A stretch of 16,054 nt of DNA from JAJPXC01 sp964520525. GTDB taxonomy: Bacteria > Bacteroidota > Bacteroidia > Bacteroidales > Muribaculaceae. Where the stretch lies: assembly GCA_964520525.1 (NCBI GenBank), contig CAZFNR010000030.1, forward strand, positions 1 to 16,054. The letters are read 5' to 3'. Of the stretch, positions 1 to 5,990 are shown piece after piece; within the stretch, counting starts at the first letter, position 1; the number at the start of each line of letters is the position of its first letter. Position numbers and translations under genes: made by a program. The notes under the pieces were generated by a model. The model saw only the letters and a list, made by a program, of their open reading frames with translations. It made no database searches and had not been told where the DNA came from.

Positions 1-53
1 CCGGGGACACAAGGATTTTCAGTCCTTTGCTCTACCAACTGAGCTATGGCACC
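1..53 (-). tRNA. tRNA-Phe (anticodon GAA), 3' part cut off by window edge
   Basis: Read on the minus strand, the 5' acceptor strand GGTGCCA begins at position 53. It is followed by T8-A9, a D-arm (GCTC, loop AGTTGGTA, GAGC), an anticodon stem AAGGA/TCCTT enclosing the 7-base loop CTGAAAA (anticodon GAA, Phe), the variable loop GTGTC and the first T-stem bases CCCGG. The rest of the T-arm and the 3' acceptor strand lie outside the window. The arm sizes and invariant bases are normal. Confidence 0.96.
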
Positions 54-71
54 TTGGTTGTTTTCGCGATG

Positions 72-103
72 CAAAGGTAGACCGTTTTTGGAAACTATGC
101 AAA
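72..103 (-). promoter_or_regulatory. Bacteroidetes-type promoter of tRNA-Phe
   Basis: On the minus strand TTTG (103-100) is followed by 20 bp and then TACCTTTG (79-72), matching the Bacteroidetes housekeeping consensus TTTG-N19/20-TAnnTTTG. Transcription would start about 12 bases before the mature tRNA 5' end. Confidence 0.8.
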
Positions 104-191
104 CTTTTTGGCGCTTTTTTTGAAATATTTTTAACCGTTCATCAAGCCTGCAGTAGCAACCGCCTGACTGACAGGCAATAGACCTGAAGCA

Positions 192-1256
192 TCAGAAATT
201 TAATCCGTCAAGAAGATGGATATAAATTTCGATTGCGCTGCGTATTTCCGATAGTCTTATATATTCGTCGGCGGTGTGAGAGCGCGCGGAATCGCCCGGC
301 CCCACCTTGACCGACGGCCAAGGCATCAACGCCTGGTCACTCAAAGTCGGTGACCCATAGGCCACCCCGCCAAGCATCTCAAGCCGTCTCACGATTGGAT
401 GGTCAAGCGGTATGCTCGACGGATTGAGCCGCACCGAGCGAGGCGTTAAGTAACACTGTGGCACCGCATCTCGTATCATTGCAAGCGTCTCAACATTTGT
501 ATAGGCATCAGTCGTGCGCACATCAACCACTATTTCGCATCTGTCGGGCACAACGTTGTGTTGCGTCCCCGATTTAATCTGAGTCACACTGATTTTAACG
601 GGCCCGAGCATCGGCGACCTCTTTTCTAATGTCAGCGACCGCAGTTTCTCGACAACCGGAATAGCACTATATATCGCATTTATTCCCTCATCGCGCGCCG
701 CATGGCCCGACTCCCCGCTTATTATTCCGTCAAGCACCATCAGCCCCTTCTCGGCGACGGCCGGGTTCATTCCGGTCGGTTCGCCGACAATCGCCACATC
801 AATATGCGGCAAACCGCCCAAGGCAAGTTCCAATCCGTTTTGACCGCTAACCTCTTCCTCAGCCGAAGCGACGAACAGCAGATTATAGCCGCGGTTACGC
901 TCACGCATGTATAGAAACGTGGCTAACAGCGACACCAACGCACCACCGGCGTCATTGGAGCCCAAGCCATACAACCGCCCATCGTCGTCAACCGCGGGGC
1001 TGAACGGGTCTCGGCTCCACCCTTCGACAGGTTTAACGGTGTCGATGTGTGAATTTAGCAACAGTGTGGGTCTGTCGGGATTGTATGATTCGTCAGGGAC
1101 AACGATGTTGTTGGCCACACGCAATGGACGACAGCCGTTATCGCGCAAAAATCGTTCTACCAAATCAGCGCCTCCACCTTCGTCACGGCTCAAGCGCGGC
1201 GTGGCGATAAGCGATTCAAGCAAATCAACAGCCCGGTAATACAGTTCATCTATCAT
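192..1256 (-). CDS. argE: M20-family deacylase of arginine biosynthesis (ArgE-like)
   Basis: A 354-residue M20 metallopeptidase-family protein of the N-acyl-ornithine deacetylase type, expected to remove the acyl group from N-acyl-ornithine or N-acyl-citrulline in the cytoplasm using a two-metal site. Visible motifs are NSHIDTV (H70, D72), GSNDAGGA (bridging D102), SAEEEVSG (E133/E134), GEPTGM (E159) and SHTADEY (H327), so all metal and catalytic positions are present. Length is usual for the family. The start codon overlaps the argB stop in an ATGA arrangement (1253-1256), which implies translational coupling. In Bacteroides fragilis this pathway is known to use N-succinyl rather than N-acetyl intermediates (its transcarbamylase is succinylornithine-specific), so the true substrate may be a succinylated one. 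That cannot be read from this sequence. A DapE-like role is a less likely alternative given the argB neighbour. Confidence 0.88.
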   Translation of the reverse strand: MIDELYYRAVDLLESLIATPRLSRDEGGGADLVERFLRDNGCRPLRVANNIVVPDESYNPDRPTLLLNSHIDTVKPVEGWSRDPFSPAVDDDGRLYGLGSNDAGGALVSLLATFLYMRERNRGYNLLFVASAEEEVSGQNGLELALGGLPHIDVAIVGEPTGMNPAVAEKGLMVLDGIISGESGHAARDEGINAIYSAIPVVEKLRSLTLEKRSPMLGPVKISVTQIKSGTQHNVVPDRCEIVVDVRTTDAYTNVETLAMIRDAVPQCYLTPRSVRLNPSSIPLDHPIVRRLEMLGGVAYGSPTLSDQALMPWPSVKVGPGDSARSHTADEYIRLSEIRSAIEIYIHLLDGLNF

Positions 1257-2032
1257 TGGCCTACGATATGGCTTCCGAGCGAAAGGTCATTTAACGCCTC
1301 AGCTTTCGTTATAATTACAGATTTCACACCCGCCGAAAGCGCGTCGAACGCATTGTCGAGTTTGGGTATCATTCCGCCGGCGACTACCCCATCAGCGCAT
1401 AATGACTTATAAATTTCGGGGGTAATCTTCGTCACGACCGAATTATCATCGTTCTCATCACGCAACACGCCGGCTTTCTCGAAACAGAACACAAGCGAGA
1501 CGTCGAAATACTCGGCCAAGCCTTTAGCCGTCTCACCCGCCATGGTATCGGCGTTGGTGTTAAGCATATTGCCGTTGCCGTCATGAGTCAGCGGAGCGAT
1601 TACAGGCACGACTCCCGACCGTATCATAGCGGCGATAGCCTCACCGTTAACACGGTCGACATCGCCCACCCAGCCATAATCGACCTCGCCGCCGCGACGT
1701 TTGTGGCTCAAAATGACATTCATGTCAGCCCCGGTCAGCCCAAGGGCATTGACACCCGCGGCTTGCAGACCGGCAACTATTTTCTTGTTCACCAATCCGC
1801 CATAAACCATGGTCACTACATCGAGCATATCCTTGTCGGTCACACGTCGGCCGCCAATCATCCGGGTTTCAATGCCGAGCTTCGACGCGACTTTGGTCGC
1901 CGAGCGTCCACCGCCGTGAACGAGCAATTTGAAACCGTCGATGGCCGCAAAGTCGCGGAGCAACGCCGCCAACGTGTCAGGCTCCTCGACAATCTTGCCA
2001 CCGACCTTTATTATAGTCAGTTTATCTTTCAT
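1253..2032 (-). CDS. argB: N-acetyl(or succinyl)glutamate kinase ArgB
   Basis: A 259-residue amino-acid-kinase-fold protein that phosphorylates N-acylglutamate, the second step of arginine biosynthesis. The N-terminal IIKVGGK phosphate-binding motif (residues 7-13), HGGG (39-42), GRRVTD (61-66) and the GADMN segment (101-105) are characteristic of ArgB. Length matches the family. It starts 5 bases after the prfB stop and ends in a 4-base overlap with the argE-like gene, so the three genes form one minus-strand operon. No separate promoter is visible in front of it. As with the partner deacylase, the acyl group may be succinyl rather than acetyl in this phylum (inference from Bacteroides). Confidence 0.93.
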   Translation of the reverse strand: MKDKLTIIKVGGKIVEEPDTLAALLRDFAAIDGFKLLVHGGGRSATKVASKLGIETRMIGGRRVTDKDMLDVVTMVYGGLVNKKIVAGLQAAGVNALGLTGADMNVILSHKRRGGEVDYGWVGDVDRVNGEAIAAMIRSGVVPVIAPLTHDGNGNMLNTNADTMAGETAKGLAEYFDVSLVFCFEKAGVLRDENDDNSVVTKITPEIYKSLCADGVVAGGMIPKLDNAFDALSAGVKSVIITKAEALNDLSLGSHIVGQ

Positions 2033-2037
2033 CTCAA

Positions 2038-3162
2038 TTACTGATTTTCGACCTCCGACGCGGCGAATTCCATCAGATACGACTTGATGAAACCGTCGAT
2101 ATCGCCATCCATCACGCCGCCCACATCGCTCGTCTGATATCCGGTTCGGTGGTCTTTAACGCGACGGTCGTCAAACACATATGAACGTATCTGCGAACCC
2201 CACTCGATTTTCATCTTTCCGGCCTCAACTTTGGCCTGTTCCTGCAACCGGTGTTGGAGCTCTTTGTCATATAGTATCGAGCGGAGTTGACGCAAAGCAT
2301 TTTCCTTGTTCTTAGGCTGGTCGCGAGTCTCGGTATTTTCAATCAAGATTTCCTCTTTTTCGCCCGTATAGGGGTCAGTGAACTGGTAGCGCAGGCGCAC
2401 TCCCGACTCAACTTTGTTGACATTCTGACCTCCCGCACCGCCCGAGCGGAATGTATCCCACGACAGGAGCGCAGGCTCGACTTTCACCTCTATGGTATCA
2501 TCCACGAGCGGAGTGACAAACACCGACGCAAACGACGTCATGCGTTTCCCTTGAGCGTTGTAGGGCGACACCCTCACCAATCGATGCACGCCGTTTTCGC
2601 TTTTGAGATAACCGTAGGCGAAGTCTCCCTCAATGTTTATTGTACATGATTTTATGCCCGCCTCGTCACCGTCGAGTAAGTTTGAGATTGACAGCTTGTA
2701 GCCATGTTTTTCGGCCCAACGCATATACATCCTCATCAGCATCGATGCCCAATCCTGGCTCTCGGTGCCACCCGCGCCCGAATTGATTTTAAGCACCACG
2801 CCGAGTTTATCCTCTTCGCGGCGCAACATATTCCTCAACTCCAGATTCTCGATTCGCTCCATCGCCAGCGCATAAAGCCGGTCGATTTCTTCCTCCTCGA
2901 TTAGCCCCTCCTTGATGAAATCCCATGCAAGCGAAAGCTCGTCGACGGTCTTTGCCACCTCAGTGTAACCGACAACCCATTGCTGCAGGTCTTTGATTTT
3001 TTTCATCTGTATCTGAGCTTCTTGAGGGTGCTCCCAAAAGTCAGGGACATGGGTACGCAGCTCCTCCTCTTCAATCTGGATTTTTTTGTTGTCAATGTCG
3101 AGATAGCGTTTGAGCGCAGCGGCGCGCTCCGACGCATCTTTTAATTGTTCTTGAGTAATCAC
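2038..3162 (-). CDS. prfB: Peptide chain release factor 2, frameshift-less
   Basis: A 374-residue class I release factor recognising UGA and UAA stop codons and triggering peptidyl-tRNA hydrolysis in the ribosome. The peptidyl-transferase loop GGAGGQNVNK is at residues 241-250 (GGQ 244-246), and the coiled N-terminal domain and the C-terminal WGSQIRSYV segment are typical. The codon-recognition tripeptide is SPY (199-201) where E. coli RF2 has SPF. The start is GTG: an in-frame TAA lies 3 codons upstream and no earlier ATG is available. The segment RYLDID aligns with E. coli GYLDYD, where E. coli has CTT TGA C; here the codons are CTC GAC and the frame is continuous, so the autoregulatory frameshift is absent. 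It is the first gene of the operon with argB and argE. Confidence 0.96.
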   Translation of the reverse strand: MITQEQLKDASERAAALKRYLDIDNKKIQIEEEELRTHVPDFWEHPQEAQIQMKKIKDLQQWVVGYTEVAKTVDELSLAWDFIKEGLIEEEEIDRLYALAMERIENLELRNMLRREEDKLGVVLKINSGAGGTESQDWASMLMRMYMRWAEKHGYKLSISNLLDGDEAGIKSCTINIEGDFAYGYLKSENGVHRLVRVSPYNAQGKRMTSFASVFVTPLVDDTIEVKVEPALLSWDTFRSGGAGGQNVNKVESGVRLRYQFTDPYTGEKEEILIENTETRDQPKNKENALRQLRSILYDKELQHRLQEQAKVEAGKMKIEWGSQIRSYVFDDRRVKDHRTGYQTSDVGGVMDGDIDGFIKSYLMEFAASEVENQ

Positions 3163-3198
3163 GTCTGGTTATAATTGGTTTATCATTTATTTTCACCG

Positions 3199-3229
3199 CG
3201 AAGATAGTAATTTTCAGGGGGTTTCCACT
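3199..3229 (-). promoter_or_regulatory. Promoter of the prfB-argB-argE operon
   Basis: On the minus strand TATCTTCG (3206-3199) matches TAnnTTTG with one T-to-C change, a variant also seen at folB and at the last gene of the window. The -33 element 19 bp upstream is AGTG, a poor match to TTTG. Transcription would start near 3192, about 30 bases before the GTG start of prfB. Confidence 0.6.
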
Positions 3230-3292
3230 AATCCGGGATTCGATAAGGAGAGCACACAATTGTAAAATTATGCTAAAATGGTTGCGACTCCG

Positions 3293-3322
3293 AGTGAAAT
3301 CAAAAATAATTAACTACCTTTG
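3293..3322 (+). promoter_or_regulatory. Promoter of greA
   Basis: TACCTTTG (3315-3322) is an exact TAnnTTTG element, followed by TGCG as at other promoters here. The only -33 candidate is AGTG at 3293-3296, 18 bp upstream, which is weak. Transcription would start near 3329, giving a leader of about 90 bases before greA. Confidence 0.65.
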
Positions 3323-3354
3323 TGCGTAGAAATTAACAAACATCCAAACCGTAA

Positions 3355-3395
3355 GGGGGGTCTCGTCCACAGGGCCGGGATTCTTTTTATTTTTT
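3355..3395 (+). promoter_or_regulatory. Terminator-like hairpin in the greA leader (possible attenuator)
   Basis: Bases 3358-3368 (GGGTCTCGTCC) pair with 3372-3383 across a three-base ACA loop. The stem has one bulged C at 3376 and several G-T pairs, and is followed at once by TTTTTATTTTTT (3384-3395). This has the form of an intrinsic terminator, yet it lies between the greA promoter and the greA ATG at 3420, so it could act as an attenuator or produce a short leader RNA. In E. coli a terminator-like leader of greA gives the small RNA GraL; the resemblance is by position and form only, not by sequence. Confidence 0.6.
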
Positions 3396-3419
3396 ACTTT
3401 AAATTTAAAATACTCAGCC

Positions 3420-3890
3420 ATGGCTATCACTTTCATGACCAAAGACGGTTATAAGAAGAAAATGGAAGAAATCGCTTATCTCGAATCGGTTAAGCGCCCC
3501 GAAATATCACGCGCTATCGCCGAGGCTCGCGACAAAGGCGACCTTTCAGAAAACGCGGAATATGACGCGGCCAAAGAGGCTCAGGGTATGCTGGAGATGA
3601 AAATCGCCCAGCTCAAAGACCTTGTCGCCAACGCTCGCATCATCGACGAGAGCAAACTCAACACCGAGGAGATTCAGATTATGAATCGCGTAAAAATCAA
3701 GGATATGGCGAGCGGTATGACTGTCGAGTACACCATCGTGGCCGACAGCGAGGCCAACCTCAAGGAGAAAAAACTCGCGTCGAGCACCCCCATCGCACAA
3801 GGGCTTCTGGGGCACAAACTCGGCGAGGTTGTGGAAATCAAAGTCCCCTCGGGTACCAAGAAATTTGAAATCGTGGAAATCTCGTTTTAA
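3420..3890 (+). CDS. greA: Transcription elongation factor GreA
   Basis: A 156-residue GreA. It enters the secondary channel of RNA polymerase and stimulates cleavage of backtracked transcripts. The N-terminal coiled coil carries the conserved tip GDLSENAEYDAAKE with the two acidic residues D41 and E44 at the same positions as in E. coli. The C-terminal FKBP-like domain ends with the usual STPIAQGLLGHKLGE segment. Length is standard. The ATG at 3420 is preceded by an A/T-rich leader with no Shine-Dalgarno sequence, as usual in Bacteroidetes. The gene is followed after 19 bases by a HIT-family gene, so the two are probably co-transcribed. Confidence 0.97.
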   Translation: MAITFMTKDGYKKKMEEIAYLESVKRPEISRAIAEARDKGDLSENAEYDAAKEAQGMLEMKIAQLKDLVANARIIDESKLNTEEIQIMNRVKIKDMASGMTVEYTIVADSEANLKEKKLASSTPIAQGLLGHKLGEVVEIKVPSGTKKFEIVEISF

Positions 3891-3909
3891 ACAATAAATC
3901 TCTCACACC

Positions 3910-4308
3910 ATGCCAACTATTTTCAGCCGCATAATCGCCGGCGAAATCCCGTCTTACAAAGTTGCCGAGGACGATAAGCACTACGCGTTTCTCGACATCA
4001 GCCCCGTAGCTCCGGGCCACACGCTCGTGGTCCCCAAGCGCGAAGTCAGCTATATCTTTGACCTCACCGACGATGAGTTGGCGCAACTCAACATTTTCGC
4101 GAAAAAGGTCGCCAAAGCCCTCGAAAAGGCCGTGCCATGCAAGCGCATTGGTGTCACGGTAATCGGTCTTGAGGTACCTCATGCCCACATCCACCTCATC
4201 CCCATCAACTGCGAGGCCGACATGAGCTTCTCCAAAGCGCGTCCCGCCGCTGATGCCGACGAGATGAAGCGCATAGCCGAGGCAATCGCCGACGAGTTCA
4301 AACTCTGA
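3910..4308 (+). CDS. HIT-family nucleotide hydrolase (HinT-like)
   Basis: A 132-residue histidine-triad protein. The active-site motif HAHIHLIPI (H91, H93, H95) and the N-terminal FSRIIAGEIPS segment are diagnostic of the HinT/HIT branch, which hydrolyses nucleoside phosphoramidates or adenylated compounds through a nucleotidyl-histidine intermediate. The precise substrate cannot be told. It lies 19 bases after greA with no promoter between them, and a terminator follows 33 bases after its stop, so greA-HIT forms a two-gene unit. Confidence 0.93.
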   Translation: MPTIFSRIIAGEIPSYKVAEDDKHYAFLDISPVAPGHTLVVPKREVSYIFDLTDDELAQLNIFAKKVAKALEKAVPCKRIGVTVIGLEVPHAHIHLIPINCEADMSFSKARPAADADEMKRIAEAIADEFKL

Positions 4309-4341
4309 CAGCTGACGCCATTCAGACAACGCAACCCACAC

Positions 4342-4378
4342 AGTCCTCGGCGCATAAACGCCCGAGGGCTGCTTTTTT
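4342..4378 (+). terminator. Intrinsic terminator of greA-HIT
   Basis: AGTCCTCGG-CG (4342-4352) pairs with CGCCCGAGGGCT (4359-4370), leaving a CATAAA loop, one bulge and one G-T pair. The stem is followed by GC and TTTTTT (4373-4378). Confidence 0.85.
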
Positions 4379-4402
4379 CAGCCACCTCATAATCTCTCGA
4401 CG

Positions 4403-4531
4403 ATGAAACGACTACCGGTAACAATAGCGTTGATTATCTACGGCATCTGCGCCATGAGCGGGGCCGAGAGCCTCGACTCGCTCACCGCCGCTCCCGGCGG
4501 AGGTTTCGCAATCAGCATCACCCCCCTCTAA
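4403..4531 (+). CDS. Small ORF of 42 residues with a signal-peptide-like start, function unknown
   Basis: The ORF begins MKRLPVTIALIIYGICAMSG, followed by AESLDSLTAAPGGGFAISIT and PL, then TAA. A positively charged start, a hydrophobic stretch (residues 5-17) and small residues around SGA resemble a secretion signal, leaving roughly 22 mature residues. I do not recognise it. It sits alone between two terminators (4342-4378 and 4573-4605) with no convincing promoter, just before a decayed gene region. It could therefore be a short secreted peptide, the surviving N-terminus of a truncated exported protein, or a chance ORF. The 331 bases between the HIT gene and the CHASE2 remnant hold only this ORF, the two terminators and one promoter-like site. 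Confidence 0.35.
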   Translation: MKRLPVTIALIIYGICAMSGAESLDSLTAAPGGGFAISITPL

Positions 4532-4572
4532 ACAAAAGTTCAACTATATCAATAATGATTGTTTTTAAGTTT

Positions 4573-4605
4573 CCCGGGCCGATTTAGACAGTCGGTCCGG
4601 GTTTT
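4573..4605 (+). terminator. Strong intrinsic terminator
   Basis: CCCGGGCCGA (4573-4582) pairs over 10 bp with TCGGTCCGGG (4592-4601) with a single G-T wobble and a 9-base loop, followed by TTTTATTT. It would end any transcript through the small ORF at 4403-4531 and insulates the next gene. Confidence 0.88.
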
Positions 4606-4610
4606 ATTTG

Positions 4611-4618
4611 TATATTCG
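4611..4618 (+). promoter_or_regulatory. Candidate promoter of the CHASE2 remnant
   Basis: TATATTCG followed by CGC matches the TAnnTTCG form of the -7 element used elsewhere in this window and lies 21 bases before the ATG at 4640. I see no good -33 box; that position falls in the stem of the preceding terminator. Confidence 0.4.
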
Positions 4619-4639
4619 CGCCCATAGCATTGACACACG

Positions 4640-5210
4640 ATGACCGACAACAAGTCTAAACGCACAGTGCCGCGCAACCTGCTCAAGACGGCGTGTATCG
4701 TCGCCCTGGCCTACCTCTTGTCGGTCCTTTTCATAAAGCCGCTTGCTTTTTCCGAGGCCACATTCATGTCACTGCAAGACAAGCGCGACTTTTCCGTAGC
4801 CGACTTTTTCAACACGGTTGCCAATCAACGCAGCGTCAAGACACTCGACCCAAACATCATAATAGTCAACATCGACACCGCCGACCGATTTGACATCGCC
4901 CGAATCATCGACCTGCTCACCATCTGCGAGCCGGGAGCCGTCGGGATTGACGCCACGTTCAATCAACCGTCGGGCAACGACGACGCACTGATTGAGGCGG
5001 TAAAAAATTGCCCCGGAATTGTTATGGCCGTGACCGTAACCCCCGATGACGAAACAGATGGCCACCAACAGAGATTCAGAATTGACGAAAAATCGTTTTT
5101 TCAAGACCAACTGCCACAACTGACCTACGCCGCGGTCAACCTACCCACAAAGCATGAAAAATCAGCCGTCAGGCAGTTCCCCGTCTATTTTGAAGGAGCG
5201 CGGCTGTCAG
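4640..5210 (+). pseudogene. N-terminal remnant of a CHASE2-domain membrane protein
   Basis: The frame starting at ATG 4640 encodes a cytoplasmic basic N-terminus, one membrane segment (about residues 13-34, within TACIVALAYLLSVLFIKPL) and then a CHASE2-like extracytoplasmic sensor region. The latter shows PNIIIVNID, GAVGIDATFNQPSGNDDALI and the AAVNLPTKHEKSAVRQFPV stretch, which ends near residue 185. Beyond about position 5200 the translation turns low-complexity and unlike any protein, while another frame becomes protein-like. CHASE2 proteins normally continue with two or three further membrane helices, all missing here. The frame has no stop until 5689, where it runs antisense through folB, so the nominal 349-residue product is not credible. 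I call it a truncated gene; the end is approximate. Confidence 0.72.
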
Positions 5211-5361
5211 GCTCGACAACGCCAAAGGCTCATCTTATCAGTGGCAAGGCGCGCGCTACGTCATATCCGACCCCACTTTCATCGGTGCGCCAACTGGTAT
5301 GTGTATGCCGGCCTACTCAGGAACTCCCCCAAAAATCGACTTCGCATACCCCGATAAATGA
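5194..5361 (+). pseudogene. C-terminal remnant of a transglutaminase-like protein, frame-shifted against the CHASE2 remnant
   Basis: In the frame opening after TGA 5191-5193 and closing at TGA 5359-5361, the translation contains YQWQGARYVISDPTFIGAPT then GMCMPAYSGTPPKIDFAYPD. The pattern of a 'W/Y..G.RY-DPT-IGA' block near the C-terminus recalls the DPT (catalytic Asp) block of transglutaminase-like proteins of Bacteroidetes. This is recognition by pattern only. There is no start codon and no Cys or His block, so only the last 50 or so residues survive. It lies downstream of the CHASE2 remnant in a different frame and directly before a terminator, as expected if an internal deletion joined two adjacent genes. 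Confidence 0.5.
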
Positions 5362-5392
5362 AAAAAGCGTGTGGATATTCCACGCGCTTTTT
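5362..5392. terminator. Bidirectional intrinsic terminator
   Basis: AAAAAGCGTGTGG (5362-5374) pairs over 13 bp with CCACGCGCTTTTT (5380-5392), with one G-T pair and an ATATT loop. The A-run and T-run make it work on both strands: for the plus-strand remnants and for the convergent folB, whose stop lies about 30 bases away. Confidence 0.9.
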
Positions 5393-5422
5393 CCATTTAT
5401 CGTTTCCACGTCCGGCGAGGCA

Positions 5423-5779
5423 TCACCACTCCAGCTTGACCGCGGCCGACCCCAGTTCCGCCGATATCGGAGGAGCCAGTTTCACCAACCGTATAAAGCC
5501 GCCTTCAATCTGAGGCCACCTTTTAAGCAACGCAAGCCTGATGCGCCACGCGACATGTTCGATGAGCGCCGACGGCTGTTCCATCTCGCGCGCCACGATT
5601 TCTACTGCTTCAGAATAATCAATTGTGCCATCGAGAACATCACTAACCGCAGCGGCCTCGGCAGGATAAACCAACGACAGACTGATTGAATAAAGATTGC
5701 CACACTTGCGCTCCTGAGGGAAGACACCGTGATGGGCGAATATTTTCAGTTCGTTTATTTCTATTGAAGTCCTTAACAT
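5423..5779 (-). CDS. folB: Dihydroneopterin aldolase FolB
   Basis: A 118-residue FolB, converting 7,8-dihydroneopterin to 6-hydroxymethyl-dihydropterin and glycolaldehyde in folate synthesis. The family residues are visible: ELKIFAHHGVFPQE near the N-terminus (E23), DYSE (Y55), ALIEHVA (E74) and RLVKLAPPI (K100). A longer reading frame reaches back to 5854, but I place the start at ATG 5779 because this gives the usual family length and because a well-matched promoter (5816-5846) lies downstream of the longer start. It is a single-gene unit convergent with the decayed CHASE2 region and ends at the shared terminator. Confidence 0.92.
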   Translation of the reverse strand: MLRTSIEINELKIFAHHGVFPQERKCGNLYSISLSLVYPAEAAAVSDVLDGTIDYSEAVEIVAREMEQPSALIEHVAWRIRLALLKRWPQIEGGFIRLVKLAPPISAELGSAAVKLEW

Positions 5780-5815
5780 CTGATGACCTGATAAGGGAAT
5801 AGTTGTGATTATCCG

Positions 5816-5846
5816 CGAAGGTAGCGGTTTTTTATAATTTGACAAC
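5816..5846 (-). promoter_or_regulatory. Promoter of folB
   Basis: On the minus strand GTTG (5846-5843) is followed by 19 bp and TACCTTCG (5823-5816). Transcription would start near 5809, about 30 bases before the ATG at 5779, which settles the start of folB. Confidence 0.72.
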
Positions 5847-5947
5847 TGATTCAATCATCACGCACCGCCATTTTAGCATTTATGCCGTCATTGGACAAAG
5901 ATTCCCTACGGATTATGCCTTTTAACACACCCCGTTAACATCTTATG

Positions 5948-5979
5948 TCTGAAACCTCACTGAAAATTCATTAACTTTG
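5948..5979 (+). promoter_or_regulatory. Promoter of tamL
   Basis: TCTG (5948-5951), 20 bp, then TAACTTTG (5972-5979), an exact -7 element. Only 11 bases separate its last G from the tamL ATG at 5991, so the message would have a leader of a few bases at most. Confidence 0.68.
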
Positions 5980-5990
5980 CGGTTGCAAAT

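Noticed and set aside
54..191. Intrinsic terminator after the prfB-argB-argE operon
   Set aside because: A 5-bp hairpin (GCCTG/CAGGC around 152-166) exists, but no T-run follows it on the minus strand. The plus-strand T-runs near 105-132 have the wrong orientation for it.
5154..5357. 67-codon plus-strand ORF overlapping the CHASE2 remnant
   Set aside because: Basic, low-complexity translation with no domain pattern. It lies in neither the CHASE2 frame nor the transglutaminase-like frame, so it is a shadow of the decayed region.
5215..5689. C-terminal 157 codons of the 4640 reading frame
   Set aside because: Beyond the junction it runs through a bidirectional terminator and then antisense through folB; open by chance only.
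5780..5854. N-terminal extension of folB (25 codons)
   Set aside because: A well-matched promoter lies inside the extension, so these codons are not transcribed from it. Start at 5779 gives the normal FolB length.
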